Part shown: piece after piece, positions 10,901-19,526 of the stretch | How positions within the stretch are numbered: the stretch's first letter is position 1 | Layout of the letters: each line of letters starts with the position of its first letter | Assembly: GCF_004217145.1 (NCBI RefSeq) | Contig: NZ_SHKR01000016.1 | Coordinates: forward strand, 1-64,000 | Reading direction: 5' to 3' | Length of the DNA: 64,000 nt | DNA from: Kribbella rubisoli | GTDB taxonomy: Bacteria; Actinomycetota; Actinomycetes; Propionibacteriales; Kribbellaceae | The notes under the pieces: model-generated | Told to the model about the DNA's origin: nothing | The model's database searches: none | The model's input: the letters and a program-made list of their open reading frames with translations, nothing else | Program-made: the position numbers and the translations under genes

Positions 10901-11375
10901 CATTGGGGCTGAGGCCCTTCTTGGCGGCCTCATCGATGGTGTGATGGCGGCCTAGTTCCTGCTCGTTCGCGGCGCAAAGTTGTGTATGGGTCTGGGCAAC
11001 GGCCGGCCATCCGAACCGGGCGTAGCAGTAGTGCAGATGCATCTTGAGGTCGTCGGGGTCGGCGGTGAGCCAGGTCTCGGCTCGCGTTCTGGTCTCGGGG
11101 TCGGTGAGGATGATGCGGACTGCGCCGCGATAGCCGATGGCGGTGTCCTTGCGAGCCGGCTGAGGAGGGTTGTCCCAGACAGCAGGTCCTGGTTCGAGAT
11201 CGGTGAGGAGCAGAACATGCCGGAACACGTCTTCGAGGTCGTCGTTGAGCGGCAGCTGGCGAATTCCCGCAGGTTTCGTGTCCGCACCCTGGCCGCCCTT
11301 GGTTCGGGCGCTCTTGACCTTTTGGGCGGCGCGGCGGGTGTCTGCCTTCTTTGTGCCCCGGGTCGCAGTACTCAC
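7929..11375 (-). CDS. Large protein of unknown function (1148 aa), second gene of the middle module
   Basis: No family recognised. The N-terminus is Lys/Arg-rich (about 1-35), then a mainly helical, Ala/Arg-rich protein. One hydrophobic stretch near FFDVIKVTIGVGIVAPLV (about residue 480-500) could be a membrane or buried helix. No Walker, nuclease or protease signature was seen. The start is GTG 11375, only 22 bases after the stop of the 1250-residue gene upstream, so the two are co-transcribed and probably act together. Its stop codon overlaps the end of repeat copy A, meaning the module boundary is at its very 3' end. The composition is that of a real gene: long, no frame break, consistent third-position GC. 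Confidence 0.7.
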   Translation of the reverse strand: MSTATRGTKKADTRRAAQKVKSARTKGGQGADTKPAGIRQLPLNDDLEDVFRHVLLLTDLEPGPAVWDNPPQPARKDTAIGYRGAVRIILTDPETRTRAETWLTADPDDLKMHLHYCYARFGWPAVAQTHTQLCAANEQELGRHHTIDEAAKKGLSPNALIDSEGPVETPDILENWYAVACEFPSNIYRHLLAVEGRARQIAHQALDRSERSLSRAVDDYFARDNPTEEPPDAEALTEIYDYFTDIDPGALFKVPKNQLSVRQDSPAVLDLCQLLADLVRLNAEVMKFDRRLGLLPIGSRNRPVGQAAMQELIAAKGRRARRVQESASRFPMTFRLLEAPYRYGDSGQPVVPVLDSVGKSLSNIEIQHAISAAFARTAKAIVAQRAAAGPLETPSANRALDALPLPPQPRLRSPGPAGELGLANPGTRIFGKVLPAKGKRGAWDFPNAIAHALDDLGYGAGSAVRAAAQESMEGFPIPWDLKLFFDVIKVTIGVGIVAPLVEAWEFKVKVVDNINEIDAEELIHQAVLDPNDALIERSDREQRVREALLDYVLEERVASKLAGKVPRLSSLPAIAGANQALVPLIDYAQRIAADQAADKAADTATKALAGARDEPLVPAPLFAAAAASIAVSEIPGRVTLGTSLLPRVIAAEQSDVEDAWVRWGRSWFACQTAWRNQAALSFGRAHLDDLIAALRKARGRYGKDVQNRLEADLAALREQSQVLVRGIDQLKPTENVRRDIPARQIQHAASAGLGGLPPKLRDLARIEHGVADTTTAGLMGWEQAQILRTFGQWHEAATSPDLAATFDDGKRQPLAAVADALQTALNRAMSGENRTPGPRALGRKTSASYRRDDIDPTVRALGRRGLLPPLNPWKVLGTIDAEMMTRPFTQEAAYFHEWVVPAAIRAPDAWIRLCAALSDLPAAKEPPEIAAVCDRAEGLVSELVAVGSAVYQFMWRRALATAADLAERLNTQDAVQAKEAGEPTAHPRSWSVVEHLGPRPRTVGGFPGGIIVVARTLPTPPNSPAGSGTESTPGNDAAYLVLSSQRIGGFAGPQSLRAAVKAQQLLFTRPLLLDDRQVQIDDTPDLREVTRIFTGQWTDGFGQEWPSRVTISRTGDPAAIAPVTRASGDAISRSAFTHQLLSTARKLP

Positions 11376-11397
11376 CGTGACGTCCGGACGTGGCTGG

Positions 11398-14300
11398 TCA
11401 CGTGGGCGGCCCGGCGTGTTCGAGGCGGACGGTCAGTCGGCCACCTCCGTCGGCGCCGGTGAACTCGCCGAGCTTCGGGGGCGTCGTCGCGAGCAGCTTG
11501 TCGCGACGATCCGCCTCGGCCTCAGCCTGCCGGGCCAGCGCAGTTGCGCTCCGCGCCTCCAGCGAGTGCATTTGCTCACGATGTGGTTCGCAGGCGCTGC
11601 ACTTGCCCATCGAGGTCTCCACCACCAACCCGGCCGTTGGGATGATGACCTCCTCGGGGACCATCTTGTCGGCGGCTGCCTGTGCCTCCTCGGCTGCCTC
11701 TGCGAGGGACTCCTGGGCGTCCTCGACGAACTTGGCCAGCTCGTTCTGTCCGGTCGGAGTGAGAGGGATGGCGAGTTGGTCGCCGTTGTACGCGACGACG
11801 CGCGGCTCGAAGAATCCGACGCGGAGTTCGGCGGCGTTGGCGGTCAGTAGCTTGAGCTGTTCGCCAGGTGGTAGGGCCTGGAAGAGTACGTAGTGGTAGT
11901 AGTCCTTGTGGTCATGGAGGTGGGTGAGGAGAGCAGTCTGACGTTCCTGGGCGTCGGCGACGACATCGAGGCCGTACTTCATCTCCAGTTTGTCGACCCA
12001 GTTGGCTGCGGCCTGCTCCTCGTTGGCCTTCTGCACCATCTGTTGTCCCTGCAGGAGCGCGTCGCCCTCGGACTCCTTCGCTTCGTACTTGCCTAGTGCG
12101 TCAGTCATCCGGGTCATCGCGCCGACGAGGCCGGCGTCGTTTGGGGTATACAGGCCGTTGTCGCGGCATGACCCGCTCCACCACGCCCAGTCCCAGGGTG
12201 CAGCCTGGAAGCGGTGGATGGCGCCGGCGAGCGCTAGGTCCTCCTTCTCGTTGTCCGGCAGCGATGCGAGGCGGCTGAGTTCCTGTACTCGGCCGGCGCC
12301 GAAGGCGTCGTTGAGGCGTCGGGCGTCGTCGAGGGAGGGGTCGCCAGTGATGGCGGCGATCGTGGTGAGAGCGTCGGTGACGCTGGCGCCGAGCTTGGCT
12401 GCGGCGAGGGTGGACCACAGCCAGTACTGCCCGGCAGCGATCATGTACGGCAACGGCTTGATGTGAGCGCCGATCATGATGAGCGCCGCGTCAATGGTCG
12501 TTGCCTGCAGCTTCTTCGCGGCGTCGCGTACGTCCTTGGCGGCCTTGAGGACCTGGTCCTTGTAGGGGTTCTCGGGCTTGGTGACGGGCGGCGTCGTCGT
12601 GGTGTCCTTGGCGCGTTCCTTGTCGAGCTCGGCGACTTTCTTCGACTCTGAGGCCACCCGGGCGGCCTCAAGCCAAGCGTTCTCGTAGCTGGCCAGCAGA
12701 CGGGCCGCGGCGAAACCGTCGCCCAGTTCAGGGTTGAGCAGGGACTGGCGCAGCGCCGTCTCGTTGGTGCGCAGTGTCAGGTTGGTGAACGGGGTGGTGC
12801 GCAGCGGGTTGTCGATCATGACAACAACCCGGAGCCGCTCCTTCTCGAACTTGGTGGTGATCGTGTAGTGGGCGAGCTGCTCGAAGTAGTCCAGGGTCAT
12901 GGTGCGGCAGTCGTTGTAGTTCACGATGCGACGGACCACATCCTCACCGGTCACGGACTCGGAGGACTCAGTGATCTTGGTGATCCGGCGAGACCGGACG
13001 CGGGCGGAGGCCCGATGCACGGTCTCGGTGAGGTGCTGTGTGCTGGCCTTCGTCACTTGCTGAAGGCCGAGCTCCTGGCTGAGGTCGAGGTTGGCGCCGA
13101 CCTTGATGGAGGCAATGCCAGGGCTGTAGGAGGCCTCGAAGTCCGCGCCGAACTGGCTGTTGAACTTCTGGTTCGAGGTCATTTCACGCAGCACGTCGTC
13201 GGTGTCGCGCGTGGTGGAGGTGTAGTCCTGCTGCATCTCGGTCTCGGTCTCGGTGGACTGCTCGAGAGCCTTGGACCGGCGTTCCCAGCTGTACATGCGG
13301 ATGACGCGCTCCTCGCGCGGGGCGAGCGCGATCGAGGACAGCAGGTTCCCGCGGGACAGACCGGTGAAGCGCCACTCCTGCTTCCAGGGCAGGAAGAGCG
13401 CGACCGGCAGTCCCTTGACCGGCCCGGGGATCGCCTCGCCGGACGGCTCGCTGCCAGGGGGAGTCTTCGTGGAGCCGTCGAAGATCTGGGCCTGTTTCGC
13501 CCAGAACGGGTAGTTGGCGAGCAGCAGCTTCACCTTGTCCAGCTGTGCGATCTTCCCTGGCCAGTCGATGGCCGGCGCAAAGCCGCCGTCGGGATCGGGG
13601 GTCAGGCCGATCGGACCGGCACCGTCGAGGCCATCGGCGGGGTTGGTCACTGGCCCCAGGGGGACCGGGATGCTGGTTCCCGGGCCGCCGGGAACACCAG
13701 GCGCCGGAATGCTGGGATTGGGGAGCGGGAACCCGGGCCAGGGCGCTCCGGGTCCTCCGGGTACTGCGGGTCCGCCTGGTCCGCCGGGGAGAGGCATGCC
13801 GGAAGCTGGGCCGGGGAGAGCCGCGACTAGACCGGTGCCACTGCCGACGCGGCCCGGCATGAACGCCACGGCAGTCGGAGCGGCAGTGCTGGGGGCGGCC
13901 TGGTCGGGAGCGGCGATGACTTGGAGCGTGACCTGGGTGCCGTTCAGGTCGAAGGTGGCGGACCGTGCGGTTCGCAGCTTGGTGACGATGGCGGTGTCGA
14001 GATCGACGCGCAGGGGTGTGCCGTCTACGGCGGGCAGATAGGGCGTTCGCAGGAAGGCTGAGGGGTCCTCGATGGTGAACGTCTTCGCCAGCGGCTCGGA
14101 GGTCGGCAATGGGGAGGCAGAGAGCCGGTACCGGCGCAGCGTTCCATCGCTGAGCGACGCGGTGAGAGTGAACGCTGAGCCTGAACGCAATGAACTGTCG
14201 AGGCGAGTGGTTCGGTCGAGGGTCAGGTCCTCGCCGGCACCGGGGAGGTGGACGGCGCCGGTGGCCAATGCGGTGTCGACGGCAGCTGCGTCCAGCGCGA

Positions 14301-15150
14301 CTTCCTTTGTGACCGGACTGAGGCGGACCATAGTACGTCGCACATGGTTCTCGCCAGCTGCGTCCGCAGCATCATATTCGGCGAGCGCATCGACGGCTCG
14401 ACCCTCGAGCAAGGCCACCTTGGCGGCGTCGTCGAGGATCGGGCGCAGGCGCACGGCACCGACTTCGGTGACGAGGGTCTTGTTCTCCAACATGTCGCGC
14501 AGGTTGTCGATTTGCACTGCATTGGGTGGAGCTTTGGTGACCAGAGCGAGGGGGTCATCCGCCGAGAGCGCTAGGTCGAGCGGGAGGCCGCCGACCACCT
14601 CGGCGATGCTGCCAACGGGTGGCTTGCCTGCCTTGTTCGCGCTGCTGGCGCGGGCGACCACCTCGGCGGCGGAGACCATGACAGCCTTCTTCTGCCCGGG
14701 CCCTACACCTTGCAGGTGCTCCTCCTTAGTGGTACCGACCTCGCGGTTGAGCGTCCCCTCGGGTGTGACCACAAGGGGCACCGACTCGGCGCGGCCGATG
14801 TCCTTGTCGTCGCGGGCATAAAGGATGACGAATTGGCCGAAAGAGAACTGCCGGGTGACGCCCCAGGCTTCCAGGGTCTTCCCGCAGCCGAAGTCATGGG
14901 CATGGTCAGGCGTCTCTGGGAGGGGGCTGCTGGCACTAGTCTCGCCGTCACCATTACCGCGCGCGTCGTTGCCCTCGCCGGGCGGATCCCCGTGGTCGGT
15001 CATGTCTGGGTCGTCAGGCGGGTCCGCGCGGTAACCACCCGGCTGTGTGCCGAGCTCGGTGAGTCCACTGGCGGCCGCACCACCACTCCTGTGGGTGTCG
15101 CCGGTGTCTGACCCTCCTGTTGCCGGAGTTTGGCCTGGTATCCCGCCCAT
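11398..15150 (-). CDS. Large protein of unknown function with a collagen-like Gly/Pro linker (1250 aa)
   Basis: Layout: a disordered Gly/Asp/Pro N-terminus (1-80); a globular part (90-430); a Gly-Pro-rich collagen-like stretch (about 433-520, with PGGPGGPAVPGGPGAP); a conserved-looking core from about 585 (LPWKQEWRFTGLSRGNLLSS) including long polar amphipathic stretches (QDYTSTTRDTDDVL); a Glu/Ala coiled coil near the end; and CSAC in MGKCSACEPHREQ. The core resembles proteins I have seen in actinobacterial genomes without known role. I chose ATG 15150, preceded by GGGAAGG, because the upstream frame to 15261 would overlap the gene that ends at 15228. It lies 22 bases upstream of the 1148-residue gene. 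Confidence 0.65.
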   Translation of the reverse strand: MGGIPGQTPATGGSDTGDTHRSGGAAASGLTELGTQPGGYRADPPDDPDMTDHGDPPGEGNDARGNGDGETSASSPLPETPDHAHDFGCGKTLEAWGVTRQFSFGQFVILYARDDKDIGRAESVPLVVTPEGTLNREVGTTKEEHLQGVGPGQKKAVMVSAAEVVARASSANKAGKPPVGSIAEVVGGLPLDLALSADDPLALVTKAPPNAVQIDNLRDMLENKTLVTEVGAVRLRPILDDAAKVALLEGRAVDALAEYDAADAAGENHVRRTMVRLSPVTKEVALDAAAVDTALATGAVHLPGAGEDLTLDRTTRLDSSLRSGSAFTLTASLSDGTLRRYRLSASPLPTSEPLAKTFTIEDPSAFLRTPYLPAVDGTPLRVDLDTAIVTKLRTARSATFDLNGTQVTLQVIAAPDQAAPSTAAPTAVAFMPGRVGSGTGLVAALPGPASGMPLPGGPGGPAVPGGPGAPWPGFPLPNPSIPAPGVPGGPGTSIPVPLGPVTNPADGLDGAGPIGLTPDPDGGFAPAIDWPGKIAQLDKVKLLLANYPFWAKQAQIFDGSTKTPPGSEPSGEAIPGPVKGLPVALFLPWKQEWRFTGLSRGNLLSSIALAPREERVIRMYSWERRSKALEQSTETETEMQQDYTSTTRDTDDVLREMTSNQKFNSQFGADFEASYSPGIASIKVGANLDLSQELGLQQVTKASTQHLTETVHRASARVRSRRITKITESSESVTGEDVVRRIVNYNDCRTMTLDYFEQLAHYTITTKFEKERLRVVVMIDNPLRTTPFTNLTLRTNETALRQSLLNPELGDGFAAARLLASYENAWLEAARVASESKKVAELDKERAKDTTTTPPVTKPENPYKDQVLKAAKDVRDAAKKLQATTIDAALIMIGAHIKPLPYMIAAGQYWLWSTLAAAKLGASVTDALTTIAAITGDPSLDDARRLNDAFGAGRVQELSRLASLPDNEKEDLALAGAIHRFQAAPWDWAWWSGSCRDNGLYTPNDAGLVGAMTRMTDALGKYEAKESEGDALLQGQQMVQKANEEQAAANWVDKLEMKYGLDVVADAQERQTALLTHLHDHKDYYHYVLFQALPPGEQLKLLTANAAELRVGFFEPRVVAYNGDQLAIPLTPTGQNELAKFVEDAQESLAEAAEEAQAAADKMVPEEVIIPTAGLVVETSMGKCSACEPHREQMHSLEARSATALARQAEAEADRRDKLLATTPPKLGEFTGADGGGRLTVRLEHAGPPT

Positions 15151-15227
15151 GTGGATCACCTTCCCGAGTACGGTGGATCCTATTGGGGACCCGATAAGTC
15201 TGTTTTCGAAAGGCGAGGGCAAAGCCC

Positions 15228-15714
15228 TCAATCGATAACAAGAGCGGTCACTAGCTGCCAACTCGGGTTCACATCCGAGTCATCCGGAACGAATAGGTAC
15301 TCTCCCCATTGCCCTGGATTCGAGCCATTGGTGCTTCGGAACCCGACAATGCGCCCGTCGATGATCTTTTTTCACATGGGTGCCTGGGTCGGGATCCAAG
15401 ACAAGCTTCGCAGGCAGTGTTCGCGGAAGGATCGTGCCGACCGACGAGTGGGAGTCGCGACTCGCGATTGACCGACCGAGTATGTCGGCCGTAGCCACCA
15501 CCCCGATCAAGGCGACCAGCGCCAGCGCAATCTGCCGCTGGAAGCCAGCGTCATTGAAGGGCGGCTGGTCTGTAAGTTCTCCAATGGCCACTGAGATTCC
15601 GGCAAGAACCGGAACCGCCACACCAGTGATCCTCGTGATGTTGAGCGACCTCGCCTTGACGAGGTCCTCGGGGCTTGCGTCCGATGAAAATGTATCTGCA
15701 AACCAATTCGTCAT
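15228..15714 (-). pseudogene. Small membrane protein, frameshifted at an A6 run
   Basis: The frame starting at ATG 15714 gives MTNWFADTFSSDASPED, two hydrophobic segments (about 28-46 and 60-80) and ends its sensible part at LDPDPGTHVKK. Directly after the run of six A (minus strand, about 15366-15371) the coding sense moves by +1 to IIDGRIVGFRSTNGSNPG, WGEYLFVPDD and ends VTALVID at 15228. Removing one A joins the halves into a protein of about 161 residues. The unshifted frame runs on to 15280 with a poor-looking tail. This could be a sequencing error, a decayed gene or a phase-variable tract. It is the first gene of the middle-module operon. Confidence 0.6.
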
Positions 15715-16444
15715 GACCCGCTCCCACCCATGACCAGAACTTGTCAGCGCACGAATCGTGCGAATCAGGCTGGGCTGGAGTCGTGCGGCCAGCGACCTCG
15801 GAACGCGTCGTCCCGGCCATGTTGGTCAGCGTGCAGGTTTGAACACCTGTTGCTGACGATAAAGGTCTTCGCCCGCTCAAATCCAACTCAGACCATGCAC
15901 ACCCGTCCTCCCCCTGCACCAGCAATGGCGAGGCCATGCCGGTCTGCCCCGCAAACTGAAACACCTCGGTTCAGCGGTTCGGAGCTGCAGTTATGAGGCT
16001 AGCGCTCAAGGGGACCGGAGGGAATAGTCGGAGCGATTGTCCGCGGGTCCCTGCGCAACTGAGAATCGCGCATCAAGTGCTTCATTGAATTGCTAGCGAT
16101 TGAACGCCGATGGATGGTCAGGACGCCTCGAAGGTGGCGGCCGGCACAGACCCGAACAGTTGCTCTGGGCAAATGTCTGCGCCGTCGCAGCTTCGTGCCG
16201 GCAAGCTCCGGCTGTGACGTTTGGCTGACTCAGTACCCATGCGACGTGTCCTAAGCGCTCTGCCTGGCCGTGGTGATCTTCGTGTTCGCCCGGGCTGGAC
16301 TGGCTTGACTGGCGACGTTCGGAGCAACGATCTGCATTGGACTGGGGTGGGTCGGGCCGCTTGATGCTGCAGGGGCGGCCGGCTTGCCTGCTGGCCGGAG
16401 CTCAGACTCGCTCCTGAGCTCAGGCCTTCGATACGCCAAAAAAT
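15715..16444. other. Gap upstream of repeat copy B
   Basis: About 730 bases with no supported gene. Open frames here are short and overlap in conflicting frames. It should contain the promoter of the minus-strand middle-module operon that starts at 15714. Confidence 0.4.
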
Positions 16445-16599
16445 GTTGCTATGGGCAAGTTCCTGCTCCGTCACTGCTCCGTGAGACGCTGACAAACACT
16501 GGTTACTGTTGATCAATGACGAATAGCGAAACCGCAGGTCAGGACGCAGAGACGCCTCTCTCAGTCGAGGTTGCCGCCAGGCTGGAGGAGATCTACACC
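16445..16599 (+). repeat. Island repeat, copy B (attP-like, small gene intact)
   Basis: Begins GTTGCTATGGGCAAG and shares TCCTGCTCCGTCAC, GCTCCGTGAGACG, GAAACCGCAGGTCAG and GCTGGAGGAGATCTACACC with copy C. Similarity to copies A and C stops right after ATCTACACC: here the frame continues TTCCTCACCGG instead of the acyl-CoA dehydrogenase end. This is what an undisrupted element-side attachment site would look like if crossover occurs in or near GAGATCTACACC. Confidence 0.65.
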
Positions 16600-16797
16600 T
16601 TCCTCACCGGTACGGCGTTCCTCCACATTCAACTGGAAGACGAACGCGACGCTCGCCCCGAGCAAGGAGCCGCGGCCCGCGCAGTCTTCCTCTCCACCAG
16701 AACCGCCCTAACACCCAGGCCCAGCCGCAATGGCCATCCGCCTGTCGTCCCACGACCCCGACGCGGCCTATCGCCGTACCGTCGACCTCTGCCTTAG
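16516..16797 (+). CDS. Small protein spanning the repeat junction
   Basis: ATG 16516 gives MTNSETAGQDAETPLSVEV then AARLEEIYTFLTGTAFLHI and an acidic stretch (QLEDERDARPEQ). The first part is shared with a TTG-started frame in copy C (MTTEETAGQ ... LEEIYT), which shows that the reading frame was conserved between repeats and supports translation. After about residue 60 the sequence turns Arg/Pro-rich and may be out of frame; the true gene could be shorter or decayed. A short regulator-like helix at LEEIYTFL is possible, but no family was recognised. Confidence 0.4.
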   Translation: MTNSETAGQDAETPLSVEVAARLEEIYTFLTGTAFLHIQLEDERDARPEQGAAARAVFLSTRTALTPRPSRNGHPPVVPRPRRGLSPYRRPLP

Positions 16798-16844
16798 CGG
16801 CGGCCAGTCCTGACTCGCTGAGGCTGGCCAACTGTCGCGGGACC

Positions 16845-17480
16845 GTGGAATTATGGGCCGAACGGACTGCCGGGGGAAGTTGGGTGCTGATGGATACCTG
16901 GTTTGGCCGGATGGCTGATATTCCGGGGATTCAGTTTCAGGGCAGTCCGGGGGTTGATCGATCTCGCCTGCCTGAGGCAAACGTGAGGCCGAGCACGGAG
17001 TACGGCTATCTCCACTGGCCAACATCGGACGGGACGACATCTGCTTCTCCCGCACAGCGACGGTGGACCGGGGACACGCGTTCGGTGGCTCTCGATGGTC
17101 TGGTGCGGTGGGTGTGGGAGGGCCTTGAGTTGCCTGGGCTGCCGCTCGACTACCACTTCCTCCTCCAGGGAGCGGTCGACCGATTGTGGGCTGCCCGGGC
17201 GTCCTATCCGGTCGGCTTACAGCACGTCGAGATCTTCGCCGCCGCGGATCTGGCGCTCCTCGAGGCCGTCCCCCAGATGGCTCTGAGGGACCGAGCCCGC
17301 CCGGCTGAAGGCTTCCTGCGCATTACTTCGTTGACCGTTCTGTTGACACTGTTGGAGCAGGAGGGCGCTGTGCGTGAAGCGCTTGCATTGAGCCGGCGGG
17401 CGCAACGGATCGGCGGCGAGGCCTTTGTACGTGATGATCTGGAGGCCAAGGTAGCTGCGCTCGAGGGAGAAGACGGATGA
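16845..17480 (+). CDS. Protein of unknown function, first gene of the nuclease-helicase operon
   Basis: 211 residues starting at GTG 16845; the N-terminal 60 residues are less convincing, and a later start (ATG 16890 or 16911) is possible. The C-terminal 130 residues are a clean helical protein (DGLVRWVWEGLELPG, LALLEAVPQMALRD, LTVLLTLLEQEGAVREAL). Its stop overlaps the ATG of the helicase gene by four bases, so translation is coupled and the products are likely made together. No domain recognised. Confidence 0.55.
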   Translation: MELWAERTAGGSWVLMDTWFGRMADIPGIQFQGSPGVDRSRLPEANVRPSTEYGYLHWPTSDGTTSASPAQRRWTGDTRSVALDGLVRWVWEGLELPGLPLDYHFLLQGAVDRLWAARASYPVGLQHVEIFAAADLALLEAVPQMALRDRARPAEGFLRITSLTVLLTLLEQEGAVREALALSRRAQRIGGEAFVRDDLEAKVAALEGEDG

Positions 17481-19526
17481 GCGGCACCCGGCTCGTCCGG
17501 GCGATCTCTGGAGAGTCCTTTCTCGAGGACGCGTTCGTCCGGTGGGTCCTCACGCCGGCTGTCACCGAGGGGATCCTTCCGCACATCGTCGGTCAGCAGC
17601 CCGTTGCGATCGACGATCGCAACTACGTGCTGGACTTTGTGATCGCCGGGTCCGGCCGGCCGATCGTGATCGAGCTCGACGGCTTCGAGTTTCACAGCAG
17701 CCGCAAAGCATTCGTGCACGACCGCAGCAGGCAGAACGACCTCGTGGCCCTTGCCTATATCGTGCTGCGATTCTCCTACGATGCGATCCGGGATGACACG
17801 GCTCGCTGCGTCTCACAGTTGCAGTCGGTCCTGGCAGCAGACCCGCAGCTCGCCGTCCATCTGATCGCAGACCCGATCGTGCCTGTCCCGGACGACATGG
17901 ACGCCAACCCGCTCTGGCTGGCGACGCCACCCCCGGTGCAGACGCCGCCTAGCCTGTCGTACTTCGACGAGGTCAGGCAGCGGTTTGCCATGACCCCACT
18001 GCGCGGTTGCCAGCGGGAGGCGCTGACCGCGTTGGCCGACTACTACCGGCGAGGCGGCACGAACGCGGCATGCGTAATGTCGGTCGGCTCAGGCAAGACA
18101 GTTCTGGGTGTGGCGGCGGCGCTGGCCTTCAGCAGACGCAGGGCGTTGATCGTAACCCCTGGCCGGGTGATACGAGGTGCCTTTGCCACCGCACTGGATG
18201 AGTCCTCTGCTGCGAATGTGATCTACACACTGAGAGGCGGTCCACTCATCCCTGGGTGCCGGCCTCCGCGGACCACGGTTCTGGATCGGCAGGACGGCCC
18301 GATCCGCGACGTGAGCCGCGAGACGCTGCTGTCGTCCGACATCATCGTCACGAACTTCCACTCGCTCAACAGCACGCGAGACGGCGAAGGACTACTGGGT
18401 GTCCTCGATCCGGACGACATCGACTTCATCGTCGTCGACGAAGCCCACATCGCCGCAGCGACGTCGTATCAGAACCTGTTCGACCATTTCCCGAGCGCAC
18501 GCCGGCTCCTGATGTCGGCCTGTTTCAGCCGGGCCGACGGCAAGAGCATCACGGCAGATGTGGTCTACCGCTACCGGCTGATCGACTCGATCGCCGACGG
18601 TCACGCCAAGCATCTCCGGGCCCACCGCTTCAGCCCTGAAGTCGAGCAGACCGAGTACGAGATCACCTGGCCCGACGGCACCCGCGAGGAGATCGTCGGC
18701 AAACAGGCGCTTCTCGAGGTCATGGACGACGAACGCAAACTTGCCCGGATCACAGCGACCTCCGAGCAGCCCATTCACCGGATCATGCAAATCGTCAGCG
18801 AATGCCTGGACTCCCAGAAGGTCGCGCTCGCCCCGTTGCGACCGCGAGTCCTGTTTGCCGCGCTCGGGCAGAACCATGCCGAGCAGATCGCACGGATCGC
18901 AAACGCTCACGGCATCATTGCCCGAACCTTGCACCACTCGATGAGCGACACCGAGATCGCCGCCACGAGGAGGCGCTACGAAGCGGAGTCCGGGACGCTG
19001 CAGGCCGTCGTACAGCTCAAGATGCTCGGCCAAGGGTATGACCTGCCTGCCATCAGTGTGGTCGTCCCGATGCGGCCGTACGGCAGCTTCGGGGAGTTCT
19101 ACCAGTTCATCGGGCGCGGCATCAGGATGATCCATGACCCTGACCTGGCCGCTCGCGAGCAGGAACAACATCTGGACGTCGTCTACCACGGCGAACTCGG
19201 CCTGGACACCCACCTGGAAAGTCTCCGCATTGAGAACGACATGGACCCGAACCCCGAGACCGACGACGCCTTCGGTGACGCGCCGGTGCCAGACCGTACA
19301 GCGGCCGAACACGGGCCCGACGGCGGAGATCGCTCAGGCAGTCGTCCTCGAAGAACAGGGGGACTCCCGGCAGCAGTTCCTCCACACCCCTGACCAGGTC
19401 GAAGCCCGCAGAGAAGAACGAGAGTTGCACGCCCTCGCCCAGCGGTACGCCGCCTATGCGGCTACCAGGGCCACGCCCCGATCATTCGAAGACTTCGTTG
19501 CGGTGATCCGGAGCATGCATGGATGA
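17477..19526 (+). CDS. Nuclease-helicase fusion: PD-(D/E)xK N-terminus and DEAH superfamily 2 helicase (single +1 frameshift near the end)
   Basis: Residues 45-105 look like a Vsr/DUF559-type nuclease fold (NYVLDFVI, then IVIELDGFEFH, then AYIVLRFSYD). A superfamily 2 helicase follows: Q-motif-like PLRGCQREAL (175-184), Walker A VGSGKT (203-208), DEAH 321-324, SACF (motif III-like), LGQGYDLP and QFIGRGIR (motif VI, about 542-549). The uninterrupted frame stops at 19393 with a poor tail, while the neighbouring frame continues EIAQAVVLEEQGDSRQQFL to 19526. One extra base around 19,305-19,325 in a G/C run explains this; corrected, the protein is about 683 residues. The corrected end overlaps the next gene by 8 bases. 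It probably acts on nucleic acid as part of a defence-type operon; target unknown. Confidence 0.75.

Noticed and set aside
11398..15261. Start at 15261 for the 1250-residue protein
   Set aside because: It would overlap the coding end (15228) of the upstream small membrane protein, and GGGAAGG sits before ATG 15150.
18392..19312. Minus-strand frame opposite the helicase
   Set aside because: It overlaps the DEAH and motif VI coding on the plus strand and has no domain.
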